Of a stretch of 36,049 nucleotides of DNA, positions 30,421 through 36,049 are shown one piece after another. How positions within the stretch are numbered: the stretch's first letter is position 1; each line of letters opens with the position of its first letter. This DNA is from Planctomycetota bacterium (lineage in GTDB: Bacteria > Planctomycetota > UBA1135 > JAKEFM01): contig JAKEFM010000238.1 of NCBI GenBank assembly GCA_022616055.1, positions 1-36,049 of the forward strand. The letters are read 5' to 3'. The notes under the pieces are model-generated. The model was given only the letters and a program-made list of their open reading frames with translations. It had not been told where the DNA came from and made no database searches. The translations under genes and the position numbers were made by a program.

Positions 30421-31257
30421 TTGCTGCGCGTCTATCGCCCCACCTCGGCCGGCCGGCGGAACAGCACGGTCCTCGACTTCTCCGACCTGACCGCGCGGCG
30501 GCCGGAGAAGTCCCTCTCGCGCGGCAAGCCCCGGACCGGGGGACGGAACAACCTCGGGCGCATGACCGCGGAGCACCGGGGCGGAGGCGCGAAGCGCCTC
30601 TACCGCGAGATCGACTTCCTCCGGGACAAGGAGGGGGTCCCCGCCCGCGTCGTCTCCATCGAGTACGACCCGAACCGCTCGGCGCGGATCGCGCTCCTCC
30701 ACTACGCCGACGGCGAGAAGCGCTACATCCTCGCTCCGAAGGACCTCAAGGTCGGCGACACCCTCGCCTCGGGGCCGCAGGCCGAGCCGAAGGTCGGCAA
30801 CTGCATGCCGCTCGCCTCGATCCCGCTCGGCCTCGAGATCCACAACGTCGAGATCATCCCCGGTCGCGGGGCGCAGATGGTCCGCTCCGCCGGTGGCGTC
30901 GCCCAGCTCCAGGCCCGCGAGGGGGAGTACGCGACCGTCCTCCTGCCGAGCGGGGAGCTGCGGCGGATCCACGTCCGCTGCCGCGCGACGATCGGCCAGC
31001 TCGGGAATCTCGACCACCAGAACGTGCGGATCGGCAAGGCCGGGCGCAACCGCCACCGCGGGTGGCGTCCCCACGTCCGGGGGAGCGCGAAGAACCCGGT
31101 CTCCCACCCCCTCGGCGGGGGGGAGGGCCGCTCGGGAGCGGGGCGCCCCCCCTGCTCCAAGACGGGACTCCTCGCGAAGGGGGGGAAGACCCGCTCGCCG
31201 CGCAAGGTCTCGGACCGCTTCATCCTGCGCCGGCGCAAGAAGGGAGCGCAGGTGTGA
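30421..31257 (+). CDS. rplB: Ribosomal protein uL2
   Basis: L2 binds next to the peptidyl transferase centre and helps join the subunits. The 278-residue length is standard. A TTG start with AGGAGG (30407-30412) at 8-nt spacing gives the normal opening [19 protein letters not shown]. The conserved loop that reads NPVDHPHGGGEG in E. coli is [12 protein letters not shown] here: Asp228 is Ser and His231 is Leu, while the functionally important His229 is retained. The Lys/Arg-rich end ([14 protein letters not shown]) is normal. Confidence 0.97.
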   Translation: MLRVYRPTSAGRRNSTVLDFSDLTARRPEKSLSRGKPRTGGRNNLGRMTAEHRGGGAKRLYREIDFLRDKEGVPARVVSIEYDPNRSARIALLHYADGEKRYILAPKDLKVGDTLASGPQAEPKVGNCMPLASIPLGLEIHNVEIIPGRGAQMVRSAGGVAQLQAREGEYATVLLPSGELRRIHVRCRATIGQLGNLDHQNVRIGKAGRNRHRGWRPHVRGSAKNPVSHPLGGGEGRSGAGRPPCSKTGLLAKGGKTRSPRKVSDRFILRRRKKGAQV

Positions 31258-31625
31258 GCCGAAGCCTCAAGAAGGGCCCGTTCATCGACGCCAATCTCCT
31301 CGAGAAGGTGAAGCGGATGCGGGAGAAGGGGGCGCGCGAGCCGGTGAAGACCTGGGCGCGGGCCTGCACGGTCGTCCCCGACTTCGTCGGCCACACCTTC
31401 CTCGTCCACAACGGCAAGACCCACATGAAGGTCTACATCTCCGAGGAGATGGTCGGCCACCGGCTGGGGGAGTTCGCCCCGACGCGGATCTTCCGCGGCC
31501 ACTCCGGCCGCAAGAAGGAAGAGGCGGCGGCGGCCGCGGCCGGCGCGGCCCCGGGCGCCGGGCCCCCGCGCGCAGGGGCCCCGCGCGCCGGCGCCGCCCC
31601 CGCGGCTCCCGCGGCGAAAAAGTAG
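31254..31625 (+). CDS. rpsS: Ribosomal protein uS19 with Ala/Pro-rich tail
   Basis: S19 is a 30S head protein near the A-site finger. The core (1-88) is typical: [37 protein letters not shown], and [18 protein letters not shown]. Residues 89-123 form a low-complexity Ala/Pro/Gly/Arg tail ([20 protein letters not shown]), so the protein is 123 residues instead of about 90. The GTG start overlaps the rplB stop as GTGA. Confidence 0.96.
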   Translation: MSRSLKKGPFIDANLLEKVKRMREKGAREPVKTWARACTVVPDFVGHTFLVHNGKTHMKVYISEEMVGHRLGEFAPTRIFRGHSGRKKEEAAAAAAGAAPGAGPPRAGAPRAGAAPAAPAAKK

Positions 31626-31631
31626 GACCCG

Positions 31632-32186
31632 ATGGCCCGCTTCCACGCCGCCCACCGCTTCGCGCGCATCGGCCCCCGGAAGGTCCGGCTCGTCGCCGAC
31701 CTCGTGCGGGGCCGGAGCGCGAACGAGGCCCTCGACGTGCTCCGCGCCACGCACAAGCGCGCCGCCTTCCTCGTCGGGAAGCTCCTCCACTCGGCGATCT
31801 CCAACGCCGTGCAGCGTCCCGAGGTCCGCGCGAACCGGCTCCGCATCGCGGAGATCTGGGCGGACGGCGGACCCCTGCGGGAGCGGCGCCTGCGCTGGCG
31901 GGCGGGCCCGATGGGGCGAATGATGCCGATCCGGAGGCGGACGGCGCACATCCACGTGGTCCTCGAGGACCCCGGCGAGGGGCTCCACGAGGGCCCGGCG
32001 GCGCCGGCGGGCGCCCCGACGCCGGGACCCGCGCCGGCCCCCGGCCGGACGGAGGCCCCCGGACCGAAGAAGCCCTCCCGCGCGCCCCGCCGGCGCGCGC
32101 CCGCGAAGGAAAAGCCGGCGCGGGGCGCGGCGAAGGCCGAGAAGAAGGGCTCGAAGCCGCCCCGCGGGAAGAAGGGGGGGAGCTAG
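31632..32186 (+). CDS. rplV: Ribosomal protein uL22 with long basic tail
   Basis: L22 forms part of the exit tunnel; its beta-hairpin (here RLRWRAGPMGRMMPIRRRTA) reaches the constriction. The globular core runs to about residue 112 (HIHVVLED). A further 72 residues rich in Pro, Ala, Gly and Lys follow (AGAPTPGPAPAPGRTEAPGP, then KKPSRAPRRRAPAKEKPARG), making it 184 residues against about 110 in E. coli. In rpsC orientation and spacing it is normal (6 nt). Tails of this kind on L22 occur in some high-GC bacteria. Confidence 0.95.
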   Translation: MARFHAAHRFARIGPRKVRLVADLVRGRSANEALDVLRATHKRAAFLVGKLLHSAISNAVQRPEVRANRLRIAEIWADGGPLRERRLRWRAGPMGRMMPIRRRTAHIHVVLEDPGEGLHEGPAAPAGAPTPGPAPAPGRTEAPGPKKPSRAPRRRAPAKEKPARGAAKAEKKGSKPPRGKKGGS

Positions 32187-32192
32187 ACAGCC

Positions 32193-32864
32193 GTGGGCCA
32201 GAAGACGCATCCGGTCGGGTTCCGCATCGGCATCGTCGAGCCGTGGCGTTCGCGGTGGTGGGCGTCGAAGCGGGACTTCGGGCGCTACGTCCTCGAGGAC
32301 TACGAGATCCGCCGCCACGTCGCCAAGGAGTACAAGGCGGCGGGGGTGCCCCGGGTGGAGATCGAGCGGACCGGGGAGGCGCTGAACGTGATCATCCACA
32401 CCGCCCGTCCCGGCGTGCTCGTCGGGCGCAAGGGGGCGCGGGTCGACCGCCTCAAGGAGGCGCTCGAGGGGATCGCGCGGCGGACCGTCCACCTCCACGT
32501 CCGGGAGATCAAGCGTCCCGAGCTCGACGCTGCGCTCGTCGCCGAGGCGATCGCGGAGCAGCTCGAGAAGCGAGCCTCCTTCCGGCGGACGATGAAGAAG
32601 GCGATCCAGACGACCATGCAGGCCGGCGCGAAGGGGATCAAGGTGATCCTCGCCGGCCGGCTCGGCGGGTCGGAGATGGCGCGGACGGAGAAGGCGCACG
32701 AGGGGCGCATCCCCCTCCAGACGCTGCGGGCCGACGTCGACTACGGGACGGCGCTGGCGCGGACCACCTACGGGGTGATCGGCGTCAAGACCTGGATCTA
32801 CCGCGGCGATCGCGAGCTCGCGCCGGCCAAGCCGGAGGAGGTGCGGCGTGCCGCTCATGCCTAG
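32193..32864 (+). CDS. rpsC: Ribosomal protein uS3
   Basis: S3 guards the mRNA entry tunnel of the 30S subunit. The 223-residue protein starts with a GTG (GQKTHPVGFRIGIVEPWRSR) and contains the KH domain with its GRKG loop (GVLVGRKGARVDRL). The C-terminal domain has AKGIKVILAGRLGGSEMART and the ending YGTALARTTYGVIGVKTWIY. The GTG start of rplP overlaps its last 17 nt. Confidence 0.97.
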   Translation: MGQKTHPVGFRIGIVEPWRSRWWASKRDFGRYVLEDYEIRRHVAKEYKAAGVPRVEIERTGEALNVIIHTARPGVLVGRKGARVDRLKEALEGIARRTVHLHVREIKRPELDAALVAEAIAEQLEKRASFRRTMKKAIQTTMQAGAKGIKVILAGRLGGSEMARTEKAHEGRIPLQTLRADVDYGTALARTTYGVIGVKTWIYRGDRELAPAKPEEVRRAAHA

Positions 32865-33261
32865 GCGCGTCAAGTTCCGCAAGGAGCACCGCGGGGTGCT
32901 CCGCGGGAGGGCGACGCGCGGGAACCGGGTCGACTTCGGCGACTACGGGCTGCAGTGCCTCGACCTCGCCTGGATCCCGGGCCGCACCCTCGAGGCCGGC
33001 CGCGTCGCCGCGGCGCGGACCGCGCCCGAGGCGAAGGTCTGGGTCCGCGTCTTCCCCCACAAGCCGATCACCGCGAAGCCCGCGGAGACGCGGATGGGAA
33101 AGGGGAAGGGGGAGCCCGAGTACTACGCGGCCGTCGTCCGGCCGGGCAACGTCCTCTACGAGATCTCCGGGGTCCCGGAGTCGACCGCGCTGCTGGCGAT
33201 GAACCGCGTCGCCCACAAGCTCCCCGTCCGCGTGCGGTTCGTGCGGCGGCGCACCCACTAG
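32848..33261 (+). CDS. rplP: Ribosomal protein uL16
   Basis: L16 is a late-assembling 50S protein at the A-site tRNA elbow. It has 137 residues: MPRRVKFRKEHRGVLRGRAT, then RVFPHKPITAKPAETRMGKG and KGEPEYYAAVV. Two starts are possible: GTG at 32848 or ATG at 32857. A strong GGAGGAGG (32834-32841) sits 6 nt before the GTG and 15 before the ATG, so I chose the GTG, which overlaps rpsC by 17 nt. The Arg hydroxylated by RoxA in E. coli lies in the PAETRMGKGKG segment and is present. Confidence 0.96.
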   Translation: MPLMPRRVKFRKEHRGVLRGRATRGNRVDFGDYGLQCLDLAWIPGRTLEAGRVAAARTAPEAKVWVRVFPHKPITAKPAETRMGKGKGEPEYYAAVVRPGNVLYEISGVPESTALLAMNRVAHKLPVRVRFVRRRTH

Positions 33262-33289
33262 AGGAGCCGGCGGCCCCCGGAGTCGATCC

Positions 33290-33496
33290 ATGACAGCGAA
33301 GGAACTGCGCACGAGGGACGAGGCGGAGCTGCGCCTCGACCTCGAGAAGCTCCGTCGGGAGATCTTCGACCTGCGCTTCAAGGCGCGGACCGAGGGGGTG
33401 AGCAACCCCTCGCGGATCCCGGCGGCCCGCCGGGAGGTCGCGCGCATCCTCACGGTCCTCGGGGAGCGCTCCCGCGGGAAGGGGACGGCGAAGTGA
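33290..33496 (+). CDS. rpmC: Ribosomal protein uL29
   Basis: L29 is a small two-helix protein near the tunnel exit. The 68-residue sequence TAKELRTRDEAELRLDLEKL with REIFDLRFKARTEGVSNPSR is typical. The ATG follows a 28-nt gap from rplP with a GAGGAG tract just after the rplP stop. Its stop overlaps the rpsQ GTG as GTGA. Confidence 0.95.
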   Translation: MTAKELRTRDEAELRLDLEKLRREIFDLRFKARTEGVSNPSRIPAARREVARILTVLGERSRGKGTAK

Positions 33497-33873
33497 ACGC
33501 CCCCGCGACCCCCCCGGCCCGGCTGTCGCGCAAGCAGTTCGTCGGCACCGTCGTCTCCGACGCGATGACGAAGACGATCGTCGTCGAGGTCGAGCGGCGC
33601 GTGGCCCACCCCAAGTACGGGAAGATCCTCCGGAGGGAGACCCGCCTCTACGCCCACGACGAGCGCGGGGAGGCGAAGCGGGGCGACCTCGTCGAGGTCG
33701 CCTCGACCCGCCCCCTCTCGCGCCTGAAGCGCTGGAGGCTCCTGCGCGTCGTGCGACGCGCGGCGACGCACGACGTCGCGGGTCTCGCCGAGGCGACGGC
33801 GGTCCCCGGCGCCCTCGCGGAGCCGCGCGCGAAGAAGAAGGAGCCCGCGGCGCCCGCCCCGGCGGAGGCGTAG
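33493..33873 (+). CDS. rpsQ: Ribosomal protein uS17 with C-terminal extension
   Basis: S17 is a primary 16S rRNA binder. The OB-fold core (about 12-90) is clear: KQFVGTVVSDAMTKTIVVEV, HPKYGKILRRETRLYAHDE, and the end STRPLSRLKRWRLLRVVRR. Residues 92-126 form an Ala/Pro/Lys-rich tail (PRAKKKEPAAPAPAEA), making 126 residues against about 85. The GTG start overlaps the rpmC stop. Confidence 0.95.
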   Translation: MNAPATPPARLSRKQFVGTVVSDAMTKTIVVEVERRVAHPKYGKILRRETRLYAHDERGEAKRGDLVEVASTRPLSRLKRWRLLRVVRRAATHDVAGLAEATAVPGALAEPRAKKKEPAAPAPAEA

Positions 33874-33882
33874 CGAGGAGCC

Positions 33883-34251
33883 GTGATCCAGCAGCAGACC
33901 TACCTCGACGTCGCGGACAACACCGGCGCCCGCCAGGTGATGTGCATCCGCGTCCTCGGCGGCAGCAAGCGGCGCTACGCCTCGGTCGGGGACCTCATCG
34001 TCGGGACCGTCAAGAAGGCGCTCCCGACCTCCGACCTGAAGCAGGGCACGATCGTGAAGGGGGTCGTCGTCCGCTGCCGCGCGAACGTGCGGCGCGAGGA
34101 CGGCTCCTACGTCCGCTTCGACCGCAACGCCCTCGTCATCCTCGACAACGAGGGGAATCCGAAGGGCACGCGGATCTTCGGCGCGGTCGCCCGGGAGCTG
34201 CGGGAGAAGAACTTCATGAAGATCCTCTCCCTCGCGGAGGAGGTCGTCTGA
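33883..34251 (+). CDS. rplN: Ribosomal protein uL14
   Basis: L14 contacts 16S rRNA at an inter-subunit bridge and is the docking site for the silencing factor RsfS. The 122-residue length is standard, with [20 protein letters not shown], the [20 protein letters not shown] segment and the ending [12 protein letters not shown]. It starts at a GTG with GAGGAG upstream (10 nt after rpsQ). Its TGA overlaps the rplX ATG by one base. Confidence 0.97.
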   Translation: MIQQQTYLDVADNTGARQVMCIRVLGGSKRRYASVGDLIVGTVKKALPTSDLKQGTIVKGVVVRCRANVRREDGSYVRFDRNALVILDNEGNPKGTRIFGAVARELREKNFMKILSLAEEVV

Positions 34252-34565
34252 TGCACGTCCGCCGGGACGACCTGGTCCAGGTGATGGCGGGTGCCGACCG
34301 CGGGAAGGTCGGCCGCGTGCTGCGGTCGATCCCCGAGGAGTCGCGGATCGTCGTCGAGGGGGTGAACCTCCGCTGGAAGCACCTGCGCAAGGGGCCGAAG
34401 AACCCGCAGGGGGGGCGCGTGCAGCGCGAGTACCCGATCCCGGTCGCGCGGGTCCTGCTCCGGTGCGAGAAGTGCGGGCGCGGTCGGCGCGCGCGCGCCC
34501 GCCTCGAGGGGGAGCGCAAGCTCCGGGTGTGCACGAAGTGCGGCGGAGAGGTCGGAGGGAAGTAG
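34251..34565 (+). CDS. rplX: Ribosomal protein uL24
   Basis: L24 initiates 50S assembly and sits at the tunnel exit. The 104-residue protein has an N-terminal KOW domain (RRDDLVQVMAGADRGKVGRV, then VVEGVNLRWKHLRKG). The C-terminal part carries two Cys pairs (LLRCEKCGRGRR and VCTKCGG), a zinc-ribbon form. The ATG shares its first base with the rplN stop. rplE follows after 3 nt. Confidence 0.96.
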   Translation: MHVRRDDLVQVMAGADRGKVGRVLRSIPEESRIVVEGVNLRWKHLRKGPKNPQGGRVQREYPIPVARVLLRCEKCGRGRRARARLEGERKLRVCTKCGGEVGGK

Positions 34566-34568
34566 GCG

Positions 34569-35357
34569 ATGGCCGAGAAGGAAGAGAAGGACCGCAAGGA
34601 CCGGGGCAAGTCCCGTCCTCCGTCCCCGGAGGGGAAGTCCTCCGACCGCGGATCCCCCTCCGGGAAGGGGGGAGCGGGCGAGGGCCATCCGCAGGGCGGC
34701 GGGAAGGGAAAGCCGCCGAGGGAAGGGCCCCCGAAGGAGAAGAAGGGCGGCAAGGGGGAGGAGCGGAAGGCCGAGGCGAAGGCGCCGAAGCGCCCGCCCG
34801 GCCCGCCGGCGCCCCCGCCGCGGCTCTACCTCCAGTACCGCGACCGGATCGTCCCGATGCTGCGCGAGCGACTGGGCCGGGAGAATCCCCTCTCCCTCCC
34901 CCGGCTCGCGAAGATCGTCGTGAACATGGGGGTCGGCAAGGCGGTCGAGAACAAGGCGCGGGTCGAGCACGCGGCGAAGGAGCTCGCCCGGATCACCGGG
35001 CGCCGGCCCGTGATGACCAAGGCGCGGCGCTCGATCTCGGGCTTCAAGCTCCGCCAGGGGATGCCGATCGGGGCGATGGTCACCCTGCGGCGCGCGGTCA
35101 TGTGGGAGTTCCTCGACCGCGTCGTGTCGATCATCCTCCCGCGTATCCGCGACTTCCGGGGCCTCCCCCGGCGGCTCGACGGGACGGGGAACTACACGAT
35201 CGGGATCTCGGAGCAGACGGTCTTCCCCGAGATCCGGATCGACGAGGTCGAGTTCGTCCAGGGGATGAACATCACCCTGGTGACGACGGCGCGGACGGAC
35301 GAGGAGGCGCTCCTCCTGCTCGAGGGGCTCGGACTCCCCCTCCGGAAGGCCTCCTAG
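34569..35357 (+). CDS. rplE: Ribosomal protein uL5 with 84-residue N-terminal extension
   Basis: L5 binds 5S rRNA in the central protuberance. The core starts near residue 85 ([20 protein letters not shown]) and is complete: [13 protein letters not shown] (112-123), [20 protein letters not shown], then [20 protein letters not shown] and [17 protein letters not shown]. In front of it are about 84 residues of low complexity, dominated by Lys, Pro, Gly, Glu and Arg ([20 protein letters not shown], then [19 protein letters not shown]). The extension contains no internal Met, Val or Leu codon, so no alternative start exists for a normal-length L5. The ATG at 34569 follows rplX directly. The total of 262 residues compares with about 180 in most bacteria. 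Confidence 0.95.
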   Translation: MAEKEEKDRKDRGKSRPPSPEGKSSDRGSPSGKGGAGEGHPQGGGKGKPPREGPPKEKKGGKGEERKAEAKAPKRPPGPPAPPPRLYLQYRDRIVPMLRERLGRENPLSLPRLAKIVVNMGVGKAVENKARVEHAAKELARITGRRPVMTKARRSISGFKLRQGMPIGAMVTLRRAVMWEFLDRVVSIILPRIRDFRGLPRRLDGTGNYTIGISEQTVFPEIRIDEVEFVQGMNITLVTTARTDEEALLLLEGLGLPLRKAS

Positions 35358-35367
35358 GAGCGGACCC

Positions 35368-35553
35368 TTGGCGACGACGGCCTGGAGGAACAAGGCGGCG
35401 CAGACTCCCAAGTACAAGACGAGGGCCTATCACCGCTGCCAGATCTGCGGACGCTCCCGCGGGACCTACCGGAAGTTCCGCCTCTGCCGCATCTGCTTCC
35501 GGAACCTCGCGCTCCGGGGCGAGCTCCCCGGCGTGCGCAAGGCCTCCTGGTGA
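35368..35553 (+). CDS. rpsN: Ribosomal protein uS14, zinc-binding type Z
   Basis: This is the short 61-residue S14 with a zinc knuckle: [12 protein letters not shown] followed by [19 protein letters not shown] gives the four cysteines, and the protein ends with KASW. The TTG start has TAGGAG upstream, overlapping the rplE stop, and gives the usual start-proximal Ala. The zinc form is the one often encoded inside the spc cluster. Confidence 0.95.
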   Translation: MATTAWRNKAAQTPKYKTRAYHRCQICGRSRGTYRKFRLCRICFRNLALRGELPGVRKASW

Positions 35554-35560
35554 GGGCGCC

Positions 35561-35953
35561 ATGACGATGACCGACCCGATCGGCGACTTCCTGACGCGGC
35601 TGCGCAACGGCTCCGCCCGGCGCTTCGTCCGGGTCGAGGCCCCCCTCTCCCGGACGAAGGTCGGGATCGCCATCGTCCTCAAGAAGGAGGGGTACATCCG
35701 CGATTTCGAGGTGCTCCCCGACCTCCGCGCGATCCGCGTCGAGCTCAAGTACAGCTCGCGGGGAGAGAGCGCGTTCCGGCGGCTCGCGCGCGTCTCCCGC
35801 CCCGGCCGCCGCGTCTACGCCGGGCGCAAGGAGATCCCCCGCCCGCTCGGGGGCCTCGGCGTCGCCGTCGTCTCGACGCCGCTCGGGATCCTGTCCAGCC
35901 GCGAGGCGCGCGAGAAGGGCGTGGGGGGCGAGGTCCTCGCGCTCGTCTGCTAG
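35561..35953 (+). CDS. rpsH: Ribosomal protein uS8
   Basis: S8 binds helix 21 of 16S rRNA and represses the spc operon in E. coli. The 130-residue protein begins MTMTDPIGDFLTRLRNGSAR and ends in the family signature PLGGLGVAVVSTPLGILSSR plus EKGVGGEVLALVC. ATGs at 35561 and 35567 are both possible; GAGGG (35552-35556) is 4 nt from the first and 10 nt from the second, so the choice is open and the shorter form may be the real one. Confidence 0.96.
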   Translation: MTMTDPIGDFLTRLRNGSARRFVRVEAPLSRTKVGIAIVLKKEGYIRDFEVLPDLRAIRVELKYSSRGESAFRRLARVSRPGRRVYAGRKEIPRPLGGLGVAVVSTPLGILSSREAREKGVGGEVLALVC

Positions 35954-35963
35954 GGAGACGTCG

Positions 35964-36049
35964 ATGTCCCGCATCGGAAGGAAGCCGGTCCCGATCCCCA
36001 CGGGGGCGAAGGTGACCCCCCGCGAAGGCTCCCTCCTCGTCGAGGGGCC
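35964..36049 (+). CDS. rplF: Ribosomal protein uL6, 3'-truncated by window edge
   Basis: Only the first 28 codons are present. They read MSRIGRKPVPIPTGAKVTP, the standard uL6 opening, with GGGAG before the ATG. The position after rpsH is canonical for the spc operon. Confidence 0.93.
   Translation, partial: MSRIGRKPVPIPTGAKVTPREGSLLVEG

Overview
This is a very GC-rich bacterial chromosome segment (G+C looks well above 60%, probably about 70%; not computed). Genes are tightly packed, often joined by ATGA or GTGA stop/start overlaps, and many start with GTG or TTG. Nearly all of it is core genome. The best lineage clue is EF-Tu: its switch I region reads [13 protein letters not shown] instead of the usual RGITI form, which I remember from planctomycete EF-Tu proteins. 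I therefore favour Planctomycetota or a close relative, with moderate confidence; no database search was possible.

Layout. 1-1843 (+): the end of a TPR protein, D-aminoacyl-tRNA deacylase (dtd) and an HU/IHF-family protein with its own promoter. 1862-4383 (-): a two-gene transsulfuration operon (cystathionine beta-synthase, then a cystathionine gamma-lyase/synthase), divergent from mutS2-aroC (+, 4438-7688). 7721-21072 (+): a promoter, four tRNAs (Thr-UGU, Tyr-GUA, Gly-UCC, Thr-GGU), tuf, rpmG, secE, nusG, rplK, rplA, rplJ, rplL, rpoB and rpoC. The tRNA order matches the E. coli thrU-tyrU-glyT-thrT-tufB unit. 21124-22006 (+): rpsL-rpsG, the start of a str operon.

The str operon is then interrupted. 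Between rpsG and fusA lie a membrane-anchored SGNH hydrolase (start overlaps rpsG), a 174-residue protein that I read as a Tsr3/DUF367-like rRNA aminocarboxypropyltransferase (start overlaps the hydrolase), a signal-anchored beta-sandwich protein, and a small two-helix membrane protein on the minus strand. The Tsr3-like gene is the most unusual item: the family is characterised in archaea and eukaryotes, where it modifies small-subunit rRNA, and here it is placed to be co-expressed with the 30S proteins S12 and S7.

26270-36049 (+): fusA, then the S10-spc cluster in canonical order (rpsJ, rplC, D, W, B, rpsS, rplV, rpsC, rplP, rpmC, rpsQ, rplN, rplX, rplE, rpsN, rpsH and the start of rplF). 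Several of these proteins carry low-complexity tails; the most extreme is an 84-residue N-terminal extension on uL5. Several promoters lie so close to their start codons that the predicted 5' leaders are only about 0-10 nt. No gene-free stretch exceeds 300 bases, and I saw no mobile element, CRISPR array or integration scar.
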